Source: Penaeus vannamei (Eukaryota; Arthropoda; Malacostraca; Decapoda; Penaeidae). Taken from it: a stretch of DNA of 20,000 nt. The notes below the pieces were generated by a model. The model was not told where the DNA came from. It worked only from the letters and a program-made list of their open reading frames with translations, and did not search any database. The position numbers and the translations under genes are program-made. The stretch spans positions 25,063,252 through 25,083,251 of the forward strand of contig NC_091550.1 in the NCBI RefSeq assembly GCF_042767895.1. Reading direction: 5' to 3'. Below are positions 1-8,950 of this stretch, piece by piece (the first letter of the stretch is position 1; each line of letters begins with the position of its first letter).

Positions 1-419
1 ATGTGTTTAGTCGTTACATGCAAGTTGGACCTTTAAGAAGTAAAAATAAAACCGAGGTAGTACAAGAATGCGATCTTGTTCAGATACCGATGATATAAAG
101 TGATAAACACCACCAAGTTTCGTATCATTTGGCTAATAAATAACAGTTATTAACGAAAAACAATTTGAACAATCACAGCCTCTTTAAAATCGCACTTATC
201 CATTGAACAAACTTGTTGAAACAATTACCACCTATAGTCTATAGCAATACCTAAAATTTGCAAAGACCGGAGTTTTAAATTTTGTTTTAGATGAGTGGGA
301 ATTTTTTTTTTTTTTTTCTAAATGCCCAGGCTTATGAACATAACGATATAATATATAGCCTACTATTACCTAAAATGATTTTTTTTTTCTAAGAACACCA
401 TCACAAATATTTTCAGCTT
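1..419. other. AT-rich non-coding stretch
   Basis: No coding signal was found on either strand. The stretch is AT-rich, with a T-run at about 301-318 and further short T/A runs. No promoter or RNA gene is recognisable. Confidence 0.5.
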
Positions 420-539
420 TTAAACAGTCCAAACCCCATTAGAAATGCTGACAAATGTTGACAAAAGTGTAGTTTTGAGATAATGGGCTCCCAAATTTTG
501 GATTTCCCTCGATTTTTTTTTTTTTTTTTTTAATTCTAA

Positions 540-867
540 TCTCTGTGGCAATCGCTGCATTCTGTTGCATTCACATGGTATTCTGAAGTGTAGCTGGTAC
601 ATGGTCCCCCCCTTTTGCAAAGTACTAGTGGCAATAACTGCAAATGATTGTAGAAATTCCCGTTTCACCGCATGGTTTGCAACGCCCAACCTGACCACAT
701 GAGGTATTTAAATGTATAAACAACTGGTGCCACTGTGATTTAGAAGTATTTCCTATCATATTACTTTTATTATATATATATACTAAACTAACATCTACAA
801 TTAGTAGTGTACCCTTTCTGTTTGATGAACGTCTGCGGTATGGTGTCATGGAGGTAGGAGCTGGCAA
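540..867 (-). pseudogene. Cys-rich remnant, possibly a piggyBac-like transposase C-terminus
   Basis: Two overlapping minus-strand frames read through this stretch. One carries a cysteine-rich motif, GRCKPC, followed about ten residues later by CSYC. The reading then moves to another frame that continues with basic residues and further cysteines (CEC). A GRCxxC...CxxC pattern near a C-terminus recalls the cysteine-rich domain of piggyBac-type transposases, but there is no catalytic domain, terminal repeat or TTAA target duplication to support it. A T-rich run at about 511-531 lies just beyond it. It could equally be a chance open frame, so I regard this as a weak call. Confidence 0.3.
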
Positions 868-1271
868 CCTTTCTCTTTGATTTTCTGGTGGAGTTTTGTC
901 TCCCAGAGCCCCAGTCTTGGCGATCAGCTGATGGGTAAACAGAGTTGCCAGCTAGCTACCAGAGAATTCCAAAATAAACTGAAAAAAATACGGAAAAAAA
1001 AAATTGTCAAGTAAATTTCCAGACGCTAAAATGTAACCATCGGAACGGGGGGCGGGGGGTCAGAGATTTAGTCATAACTCCTTTAATTTTACATATTTAG
1101 CAAAAATATTACGTCACGAGATTGCCAAAGCCCACTAGATTATAGATTTAAAAAAAAAATCGAGTATTTTTGAAAATTTTCGTTGCAACGGCCCCCTTAA
1201 TTCAACAAGAAGAAAGGAAAGAATTTTGTCTGGTTCCAAAATCTGTGGTCGATCGCCATCTCTTGACATAA
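868..1271. other. Non-coding spacer upstream of the viral element
   Basis: No supported gene. It contains short A-runs, a G-rich stretch near 1046-1060 and AT-rich sequence. The left border of the viral element must lie here or further left, but I see no terminal repeat or target-site duplication. Confidence 0.4.
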
Positions 1272-1739
1272 ACGCCTGAACGTGCTGTTATTAGTGGTGA
1301 TGATGTTAGGAAAAGCACATTAGAAGCACCATCAAAGAAGAAATCAGAACCCAAAAAGACGACAACAAGAGAAGTTCAAGTGAGAGTAAGTGAAAGCATG
1401 CCCTGCGGCACGGCAACTTTGGCGCGGGTGGCGCCGGCCGCTGTGACCTTGGTGCTCGCGGTAATGACGCGCGGCGGCGGCAGCGGCGATGAAGGTAGAG
1501 GGCCCCGCTGCGGAGGTACAGCAGGAAAACCGTTAATCGTCCCAGGCCTCATCCCGAGAATTAGAAAGAAATGGGAGAAAGAGGAAAATTGTAATGAAGA
1601 ATGTTGTCATAACACAATGACCGTGCCTCTTCCAGCTGCGGTCCTGCAAAGAATGTCTGCCAATAACACTCCTAAATCATCAAATCCTTCGTTGGACCAC
1701 TTGGTTGGTATTTTCTTTAAAACCACACAACAGGATTAA
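1272..1739 (+). pseudogene. Unrecognised viral-element protein, N-terminal part
   Basis: The frame is open from 1272, after a stop at 1269-1271, to a TAA at 1737-1739. The first ATG is at 1398, and a Lys/Thr-rich stretch (KKKSEPKKTTT) lies before it, so the true start may be upstream, spliced or damaged. The middle is Ala/Gly/Arg-rich (GGGSGDEGRG) and the end is richer in hydrophobic and polar residues. The TAA is the only break before the same frame resumes and runs on to 2408, so this is probably the front of one longer gene. Its position at the left of a capsid cassette would fit an adenovirus IIIa- or 52K-like role, but this rests on gene order alone. No domain is recognised. Confidence 0.4.
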
Positions 1740-1793
1740 GCTAAATCTCTTCTGGGAATATATCAACAGCAGCCTCTAATTCGATGGGATGAG

Positions 1794-2408
1794 ATGGGGC
1801 AAATACAATCGCCTGTCTCGGGGCTGAATATACTTGATGTAATCATGTACATGGCATCGGCCTTTCCGCTTTCACTCAAAGAAAAGGAATTATTAAGATT
1901 ATTGCACAACTTTGCCCAGATACCTCTCGAGTACGTGCGCAATCCAACGACAAAATCAGCACCTGCATTTGCCTCTAAACACACAGAAAAAGATGCGCTG
2001 GAACCCTTTTTAACACCGTCTAGATGGGATATAATGCGAGGCTTTTCAGCACAAGCATCAGTCGTGGCTTGCGAATGCGCAACCATGAGCGAAAACGGTG
2101 AATTTCTCAGCCTTGCATCTTCACTTAGCAACAGCAACAGTGTTGCCAACGCGGGTGGCGATAATAATGCATCAACGCGCGCGCTCGCGACCGAGCTGCG
2201 AAAAGAAATAGTGCACTACCGTGCGCAGTACAAACATGATATTATTGTGTCATTATGGGAGACATACCAAGCCTTTCTTGCAAATCAATCAGATCAAGCA
2301 TACCACCAAGATGCGGATGAAGCAATTGAAGACCTGAGCCACGCATCACAAGAAGAAACACTTCACGCCATTGATAACTATCGCAGACTTGCTTGTCTGT
2401 ACAATTGA
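1794..2408 (+). CDS. Unrecognised 204-residue viral-element protein, mostly helical
   Basis: An open frame of 205 codons from ATG 1794 to the stop at 2406-2408. It is in the same frame as the upstream piece ending at 1739, with no further stop between them, so it is likely the C-terminal two thirds of a protein broken once. The sequence is rich in Ala, Leu, Glu and Gln and should be largely alpha-helical (for example KEKELLRLLHNFAQIP). It has a Ser/Asn-rich linker around residues 110-125 and an acidic stretch (QDADEAIEDLSHASQEE) near the end. No signal peptide or membrane segment is seen. The unbroken length is notable next to the heavily frameshifted capsid genes. It may be a IIIa-like minor capsid protein by position, but I cannot confirm homology. 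Confidence 0.45.
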   Translation: MGQIQSPVSGLNILDVIMYMASAFPLSLKEKELLRLLHNFAQIPLEYVRNPTTKSAPAFASKHTEKDALEPFLTPSRWDIMRGFSAQASVVACECATMSENGEFLSLASSLSNSNSVANAGGDNNASTRALATELRKEIVHYRAQYKHDIIVSLWETYQAFLANQSDQAYHQDADEAIEDLSHASQEETLHAIDNYRRLACLYN

Positions 2409-2474
2409 CAGACCATCGGTTTTGAAATGGGATACCGACTTTAACTAAACTGCGCAGATGAAAACATGTTATGT

Positions 2475-2489
2475 GGGGGGGGGGGGGGG
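2475..2489. repeat. G15 homopolymer
   Basis: Fifteen consecutive G lie in the gap between the two unrecognised viral-element proteins. Such runs are length-unstable and error-prone in assembly, and may form quadruplex structures. Confidence 0.9.
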
Positions 2490-2552
2490 TAGTGTTCACC
2501 GTATATAGCGTGGCTGGAAGAGCAGAAGGAATACACTACCCGAACAGACACA

Positions 2553-3221
2553 ATGGTGGCTGAATACACAAACATGTCTCGAGAAACAGCTTTGAGGATG
2601 AGCGCAGAGGAGAGCGTAAGGAACTGTGAAATTTCGATGAATGCAGTTGGCAACAATGAACACAAGCCCAACCGTATGTATCTCCTTGTATTAAGAGAGG
2701 GGAGTATTCTCCGCCCCAGACTGAGTAAGGAAACTGCAGTTTGTGTTGTTGCCAATGCTTGCGGGAAGACAGCATACGCCAGCTCTGGTGTCTTAGAAAG
2801 AGAGTATGTGCACGCAGATCTCTACAGAAGTCGAAGGCGAATGTTTTCTACCTCAATAGCGATTACAGCTGGTCGTGACCGAACGGGCACCGTGGCTATA
2901 AGAAGCGGGGATGCAGGACCTACAATTATTTATTTGATTGCTCATTTTGGACCCGGAAAATCGTTGGAGAACAATGAAATTGCCATGAAACAATTAAGAT
3001 CCAGCACAGAAAGACATTATGTAGCCGGATTAACAAGTGATAAGTTGGAGGATCGTCTGAGAAAGCGAAATGAATGTCAACTATTTGTTTACACAGCTGA
3101 AAGATATGAACATTGGGGAAATTTATTTGTTGAAGAAGGAGGCAGTTGGTGTGGTTCATATGCTGTTCCCATTCAAAATTTTGCCTTGCGCTGTATGTCT
3201 TACACATTCCGGTTGTGTTAA
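2553..3221 (+). CDS. Unrecognised 222-residue viral-element protein
   Basis: Open from ATG 2553 to the stop at 3219-3221. A second ATG at 2574 is also possible. The protein is mixed alpha/beta in character with many Arg and Glu residues, including YRSRRRMFS near residue 92 and DRLRKRNE near residue 170. It has no signal peptide, membrane helix or motif that I recognise. The last 20 or so residues (ALRCMSYTFRLC) look like out-of-frame reading. Near 3150-3200 the coding signal seems to pass to another frame that ends in an acidic and then basic tail at 3430. It lies between the helical protein and the penton-like gene on the same strand, so it was probably part of the viral late region. Confidence 0.4.
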   Translation: MVAEYTNMSRETALRMSAEESVRNCEISMNAVGNNEHKPNRMYLLVLREGSILRPRLSKETAVCVVANACGKTAYASSGVLEREYVHADLYRSRRRMFSTSIAITAGRDRTGTVAIRSGDAGPTIIYLIAHFGPGKSLENNEIAMKQLRSSTERHYVAGLTSDKLEDRLRKRNECQLFVYTAERYEHWGNLFVEEGGSWCGSYAVPIQNFALRCMSYTFRLC

Positions 3222-3430
3222 TAAATCAGAACTCGCGTCTTCAGCCAGGGCCTGACGTCTGCAATGCACAACGCACTCGCGCCTCAGACGAGGAAGACGC
3301 TGCAGTTGCTGCTGCTGTTCTCGACGATGGCGATGATGATGATGGCGACGGAAATGCAGAATGGCGCAGAAGACATCGGTCGTCTGTCGATGAGGCCCCA
3401 ACAAAGCGGCGGAAGTCGGAAGAGAACTAA
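3146..3430 (+). pseudogene. Acidic/basic C-terminal tail, frameshifted continuation of the 2553 gene
   Basis: This frame overlaps the end of the preceding ORF by 76 bp and runs to a stop at 3428-3430. Its second half has strongly biased composition: an acidic, Ala-rich stretch (DEEDAAVAAAVLDDGDDDDG) followed by a basic, nuclear-localisation-like end (WRRRHRSS, PTKRRKSEEN). The composition suggests a real C-terminal tail rather than random translation. A single indel in about 3150-3220 would explain the overlap. The alternative is a separate small protein whose start is not recognisable. Confidence 0.4.
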
Positions 3431-3589
3431 TTGGTTTTAATCTTTATCTGTTATTTGTGATGACATAATATATACTTTTTTGTAATTAATAACCCAAGTT
3501 GTGTGCATTCTCGCTTTTATTGCTCTCTACACATTGAATATAAAATGAAGAGACAAGCAAAGAAACTCACTTGTTCTCAGGCATTCACC

Positions 3590-4481
3590 ATGGAGACTGA
3601 TAACCAATATTTATATATAACAAACAGTACTGCTTCGAGAGTTTTTTCCTCATACTTCTCACACCTTTGAAAATGCTATTGCTCCTATAATGTTGGATTC
3701 TACCTTGGATTATGAGGTTGCACTGGTCAATTTTTTACACCCTAAAAACTATTACACTATCTTCGCAAATGATGAGGATTTTGCTATTCATCTTGTATAT
3801 GTATGCAATAAAGAACCTCATTCTCAGACAAAATGTATTTAAATACGTTCCGAAATTAAACGTGTTGGGTCAGATGAGAGGTGTGCAAGCATCGTTAGAT
3901 TTGATAAATGATGGTATAGCCCAGACAGAAGAAATACTCGGTAAAGCTGCAATAAAGAAGAACATTCCAAACGGAAGGTTGCTTGTGCATGATTGGGAAA
4001 CTGATCGCTGTCACGTGGAGACTTCATTCCACACGGGGAGAGGGAGAGGCCGGGAATGCCAGCTTCCGCCCTGATGTGGGGGATTCGTTTTTCACGGCGC
4101 ATGTGTTACATGCTCGGATTTGACGAAAGTAGCATCTATCACTTGTATGTTTCTCATACACTGTCTGTTCATGAAAAGTTGAATTTATATAAGAATAATA
4201 TAGGCATCAGACCGCCAAGAGCAGACGGTGGAGTGGACTTCTTGAATGTATATTCAGATATCGTTGCGCCTTGTCGATTTGCCGGTCAGCAGATTAATAT
4301 TCTTGATGCCTTTGCATGGCAGGGAATGAGTGCAAAGGGGTACACGTCCCCTCTATATAAACAACTCTTAAGCAAGAGCATAAAGTCTGTGGGCGTGCAC
4401 ATAACAGAACAGAACGGATATCCTTTGGTGTTTGAGAAGGACCAGGCGGTTACGCTTATATTGTACATAAGACCTGCATAA
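3590..4481 (+). pseudogene. Penton-like minor capsid protein, frameshifted
   Basis: The start is an ATG at 3590 in good Kozak context (CACCATGG). The reading passes through four frame segments: 3590-3670 (ends TGA), about 3663-3842 (ends TAA), about 3843-4074, and 4056-4481, which stays open to its natural stop. The early segments contain LDYEVALVNF and the final segment contains FLNVYSDIVAP and a C-terminal beta-rich stretch ending LILYIRPA. These resemble the single jelly-roll minor capsid (penton base) proteins of Polintons and adintoviruses, which form the capsid vertices. The product would have been about 297 residues. At least three indels make it non-functional unless some are sequencing errors. 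The family call is from recognition of general character, not alignment. Confidence 0.5.
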
Positions 4482-4567
4482 ACGGCTCACCTGTGCGCGT
4501 CTTTGCTTATTTTACAACTGATCGTCGTTCCGACTTGTTTGATTACTTGTAAAGAGAAGACAAAGTT

Positions 4568-4959
4568 ATGAAATTGTCGTCATGTATGCAAGGTTTCGTT
4601 CCTCCTACTTTGGAGGAGTTTAGAACGGTTTTTGAGAGTCCAGAAGCATTGCTAAAACCTGTTCGAGGAGGGTCTTTGAGCAATATCGGCATATATAATA
4701 GTTATGAACAACATCGAAGTGGGCAGGTCTGTTTTCTTTTCTCGGCAATATCGGCAAGAGGTTAATACCATTCGTATCTAAATTGGTTAAGCCCGTGCTC
4801 TTAGATTTTGGTTCAGGTGTTATTGACGATATGAGAGAGGGGAAGGCCAGTCTAAAGTCTTCTTTGAAAAGACGGGGTGTTTAAGCAATCAGGCAGGTGG
4901 GTGCCAGAGCGATGAGGGGAGGGGGTGCGGGCAGAAAACGCAAGAGGGTAAAGAGATAA
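4568..4959 (+). pseudogene. Small basic core/minor capsid protein, frameshifted
   Basis: The first frame opens at ATG 4568 and reads to 4765. The coherent reading moves near 4735 to a second frame ending TAA 4882-4884 (contains GKRLIPFVSKLVKP and SSLKRRGV). A third short reading then ends at TAA 4957-4959 with a strongly basic tail (GRKRKRVKR). An amphipathic middle followed by a Lys/Arg-rich end fits the small DNA-condensing or membrane-active proteins encoded between penton and hexon in adenoviruses (the pVII/pX/pVI position) and their Polinton/adintovirus counterparts. The location immediately before the major capsid gene supports this. The exact equivalence is an inference, and at least two frame changes show that it is broken. 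Confidence 0.45.
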
Positions 4960-5073
4960 AAGATCCGACCGAGCTGTTTGAGCTATAAAAAAGATGTGTT
5001 TTCTCTGGCATAACCAGTTATAATCTTACCTTGCCCCTGTGTGGAGAAGAGGTCTGCATTGCGAGTAAATACA

Positions 5074-5762
5074 ATGAATCAGTACAAGACACCGCTCTCA
5101 TCCTATGTTGAGCGACATGTTCTCCCGAACAAACTACATATAATCGAATCAGCAATTGAGGAAAGAACGGAAGTTGACTTGCTACCGTTTAATGCAGGGA
5201 TAAACGGGTCGATTATGGATAATTATGCCGAATTTTTGGTGGCCCGCAGATGACTATTTTACCAAAGCGAGTGCTAGCCAGAAAGTTAATGAAAGAGGTA
5301 AAAACTCACGGATTCCGTTTCATGTCACCATTATTGATGAATATAGCATCAATGGATATGTATCTCTTGGATAATGTGTCCATGCGAATTCGGCTCGAGT
5401 TTGCCACCGACGTTTGTTGTCAACACAACAACCCCTGCTACTTCTATGCATAATCCTGTCGTAAAAATCGATTCATGTAAACTACATCTTACTACATTGA
5501 AACCCAGAGATTCGGCAAGAGAAGCACTTTACAACGCAGCCCTCTCAGCTATGTGTTTGATAAGACACTACAAGACTTATGTCATGGTTTGTAATCAAAC
5601 ACAACTCGCCATCGACATGCCCTGGAATTCAACTATTCCTGAAAAGTTATTCTTATTTATGGTGGACATGAGAGCATACGCCGATTATACAATAAACCGC
5701 TTCATTTTGGACATACTCATCTGAGCAAACTTTTGGTGACTGTTAATAACACCTGTGTATAA
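5074..5762 (+). pseudogene. Major capsid (hexon-like, double jelly-roll) protein, frameshifted and shortened
   Basis: The reading starts at ATG 5074 (the frame is open from 5041). It changes frame near 5250, again near 5395, and again near 5700, where a last segment reaches TAA at 5760-5762. Recognisable character includes the N-terminal NYAEF region, a MYLLDNVSMRIRLEF segment and a later VKIDSCKLHL strand, which fit the Polinton/adintovirus major capsid protein. The readable length of about 225 residues is roughly half the usual size for this family, so an internal deletion between the first and second segments is likely, besides the indels. Weak coding-like sequence may continue to about 5990. 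Family assignment is by recognition only. Confidence 0.5.
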
Positions 5763-6021
5763 TATAAGCACGTTTCCCAATACAGTTCTCAGACTTATAC
5801 TATCATACGCTGAATGCATTAGGCATCATCACATCCACTCACCAAAAATGGTTTTGTAAACGGAAAAAACAGGATGCATTAACAATTGAAAATTCTGGGT
5901 CTCAGGATCGGCGTTGAACTATCACAAGCATCTGATTCAAATATTGTTTTATACCTGGTGGGTGATACACAAGGAATTATATCGATAACGAACGCAAAGT
6001 GGTAACCGACATCAGAGCATC
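5763..6021. other. Decayed spacer between capsid and protease genes
   Basis: No open frame. Short stretches in several frames look like they could be the eroded C-terminus of the major capsid gene, but stops interrupt all of them. Confidence 0.35.
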
Positions 6022-6558
6022 ATGAATTGTTATGAGGTAAACAATATATGTTCGCAATTTCTTGGGAGAGGATTTGTTTTACGATGGTGTTATTTGTCAG
6101 ATCAGTTGCCTGTAAGAAAAAACCGTAGTGCTTATAATTCTATGTGGTTAACATTCTTACATCACGACACAAACCATCAATAATGGGACATTATGTTTTA
6201 ATTGTGAATGGAAAATATTGTATCGCCTACTTTGATTCCTATGGTGTCCAGCCGCATATTTATTCTCCGTGGATACAGGCTTTTATCGATCAGTATTCCG
6301 ATAAGACCACTGCAAAGTCTTGAAAGCTTGACTTGTGAGGCTTATGCTATTTTCGTTATGTATAACATTACTTTACATGGGGTAGAGAACATTATTCAAA
6401 TATTGGGCAGATATTTGTCGAATGACTTTAGATATAACGATGAAAAGATAATAGGGTTTTTGTTTTGGCATTTTAAAATGCTGAGGTGTGAGAGATTATT
6501 CTGCAATAGATCAATGAGCAAAGCAGAATGTCGAAGGTTGTACTGCACCGTTCGGTGA
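6022..6558 (+). pseudogene. Adenovirus-type cysteine protease (adenain-like, C5 family), frameshifted
   Basis: The best start is ATG 6022. The reading changes frame near 6180 and again near 6310, then stays open to 6556-6558. The catalytic residues of a C5 protease are visible in the right order: His in MGHYV (about 6183-6197), the acidic residue in YFDSYG (about 6225-6242), a Gln upstream of the nucleophile, and Cys in SLTCEAY (codon near 6334). The glycine that usually follows the catalytic Cys in adenain is Glu here. Family members of this kind cleave capsid precursors during maturation. The length of about 178 residues is close to the usual 180-210. It is the last gene of the capsid cassette and stands where the adenovirus protease stands, after hexon. 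Confidence 0.7.
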
Positions 6559-6668
6559 AAGGGATAATTATCGGTCCTTTTTCCTGGTGTCATAAAAAAA
6601 ACTTTCACCTGTCCTTTTGTTCCAAAATTTTCCTTATTGCTGTCCCAGAAATAATCTCTGTAGAAGTG

Positions 6669-6676
6669 TATATAAA
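6669..6676 (+). promoter_or_regulatory. TATA box candidate for the three-exon gene
   Basis: TATATAAA lies about 58 bp upstream of the ATG at 6734. With initiation about 30 bp downstream, the 5' UTR would be about 30 bases. It is the only good TATA match in the gap after the viral protease. TA-rich sequence is common in this window, so the match alone is weak. Confidence 0.35.
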
Positions 6677-6733
6677 CTCGCTAATCCTGGCTAAGAACAT
6701 ATTCTGCTTTGATCAAAGCAAGAAACACCCAAG

Positions 6734-7887
6734 ATGGATTCTTTCGCAAACATCTGTTTTGACAAGGGTAAGTAACTTTAGGATTTTGTGTTGCCGGCTT
6801 CATGTTTATCTGTGTATTATTTGAAAACTGATTATTTCTATAGTTTGTATATATTATGATAAATTAACTCTAGTGTTTATGCACAAACTGCAATCCTATG
6901 TTTTGTTTCTCTATTTTTAGCTGTGAAGGAGTGCAAGGCTCCTGTGATTATAATGCAGAGGAGAGATGACGAGCTGCCGTCGACTGTTGGCGGTGAGTAT
7001 ATATATTCCGATATTTTTTAACATTAAGATTGAACTATTTTTAGGATTGTGTTGTCTGTTATTCACAGCATTAGTTTTAGGAAATATTATTTTCATGATA
7101 AAGTTGAAAATATTTTTAGGGAGTGTATTGTCCGTTATTCATAGCATATTACTTTTTTTCGCTCTCTCTTCATACCATAGGTCTGTGTAGAAATAGTGGG
7201 CTGTGTATAATTTTTGTCGGCGAGAACGGAGAAAAAAAATGACCCATTTCTCCACCTGCTGAGAACGGTGTGGCGAGCCGCCCGTCTGAAAGTTCTTCAA
7301 TAGTGCAGGGCGTGAGTTCTCTCCCTAGCGCGAACCTTCACCCGTAGGAGAGCGTTTTCCGAGTTTCAGGGAACCCAGAACCAGGAAACGCAGTTGTGAA
7401 GAGTGCGATGGGGACTGTCGCCTCGCACTTCTCCTCGTTCGCCCAACCGTCACCGGGAAGCCCAGGTAGTGCTTCGCCGGCCAAGCCGAAGGCATTGCCT
7501 GTGCCTGAATATAGCCAGCAGTCTCCCCTGGCTTCTCCCATCAAGAGGCTTTGTGAGACACCGCCTGTGGCAAAACAATCGTCTGCAACGCCTCGTCTCC
7601 GCATCAACCATTCGCTGGAACAAAAACCAAAAACGGAGAGTGCACAACGCCCTCGATTAGCATCGCCCCTTTATTGTCCTCCCGGAGCATTGCCTGTGAA
7701 TTCGCGGATGTCGGTATCATCGCCATGCCTCAACAGCGGCAACCGCCGCGAAGGAGACGCCTCGCAGGGATCCCCCGTCGAAACCGAGATCGTCTCATCC
7801 TACTGGAACAATGGACTATCACAAAACATGCCTCCTCCAGATCTAGTTTCCCAAATGATTGATGTAGATTTTTGGGATATGCCATAA
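6734..7887 (+). CDS. Unrecognised Pro/Ser-rich protein, three exons (about 207 residues)
   Basis: The exons are 6734-6767, 6921-6992 and 7370-7887. The donors read GG|GTAAGT and CG|GTGAGT; the acceptors are CTATTTTTAG and GAGTTTCAG. Both introns are phase 1 and the total is 624 bp, exactly 208 codons with the stop. Residues 1-36 are compact (MDSFANICFDK, then KECKAPVIIMQRRDDELP). The rest is low-complexity and Pro/Ser-rich with many SP/TP sites (SPGSPGSASPAKPK, SPIKRL, TPPVAK) and an acidic-aromatic end (IDVDFWDMP). No signal peptide or membrane helix. The SP/TP sites and a KRL motif suggest a nuclear, kinase-regulated protein, which is inference. It lies 176 bp after the viral protease on the same strand, but its frames are clean, so it is more likely a host gene. 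I cannot name it. Confidence 0.6.
7025..7151 (+). repeat. Imperfect 75-bp tandem duplication in the second intron
   Basis: Two diverged copies of about 50 bases begin near 7025 and 7100. They share TATTTTTAGG (7036-7045 and 7111-7120), then a TTGT-GT(C/T)(T/C)GTTATTCA(C/T)AGCAT-like stretch. It lies within the intron between exons 2 and 3 of the unrecognised gene and duplicates an acceptor-like TTTTTAGG. Confidence 0.55.
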
Positions 7888-7970
7888 TAGATGTATCACA
7901 ATACCTGTCTCCTCCCGATCAAGTTTCTCAAATGGTTTGATATGAGATTTTGGGGTATGCCATAATAAGA
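7817..7970 (+). repeat. 77-bp tandem duplication of the gene's last codons and stop
   Basis: The first copy (7817-7893) encodes the C-terminal end of the three-exon gene and its stop. The second copy (7894-about 7970) lies in the 3' UTR and has diverged by substitutions and small indels. Both contain CTCCTCC.GATC.AGTTTC.CAAATG and end with GGATATGCCATAAT or GGGTATGCCATAAT. The downstream copy is not translated because of the stop at 7885-7887. Confidence 0.75.
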
Positions 7971-8875
<905 letters not shown>

Positions 8876-8950
8876 ATAATCGCTAATATAAATGCATTTC
8901 GATAAGATACACTATATACCTCATTTTAACAAAACATTTTCCTGTTTCAG

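Larger units (their letters stand above)
1272..6558 (+). mobile_element. Endogenous adenovirus/adintovirus/Polinton-like viral element (decayed)
   Basis: A run of same-strand, closely spaced genes: two unrecognised proteins, a penton-like minor capsid protein, a small basic protein, a jelly-roll major capsid protein and an adenovirus-type cysteine protease. The protease call rests on visible catalytic motifs (GHY, FDSYG, LTCEAY). The capsid calls rest on recognised family character. Penton, small basic protein, hexon-like capsid and protease in this order match adenovirus late genes and are also compatible with adintoviruses. At least seven frame changes and one in-frame stop show decay. No DNA polymerase B, packaging ATPase, integrase or terminal inverted repeat is visible, so the element is partial or continues to the left of the window. 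The exact borders are uncertain. Confidence 0.65.

Noticed and set aside
1763..2149. Minus-strand ORF of 128 codons
   Set aside because: It lies opposite the longer plus-strand ORF at 1794-2408 and fits no neighbour; treated as a shadow.
2441..2775. Minus-strand ORFs over the start of the 2553 gene
   Set aside because: They are antisense shadows running through the G15 tract, with no recognised content.
1272..6558. Nimavirus (WSSV-like) insertion, common in penaeid genomes
   Set aside because: The adenain-type protease and jelly-roll capsid genes are not nimavirus genes; the adenovirus/adintovirus/Polinton family fits better.
6966..7190. 74-codon hydrophobic ORF
   Set aside because: It falls within the intron of the three-exon gene and covers the duplicated intronic segment; its membrane-like character comes from T-rich sequence.
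7403..7862. Alternative-frame and minus-strand ORFs within the third exon of the three-exon gene
   Set aside because: GC-rich sequence opens several frames, but only the frame starting at the acceptor 7370 matches the phase of exons 1 and 2.
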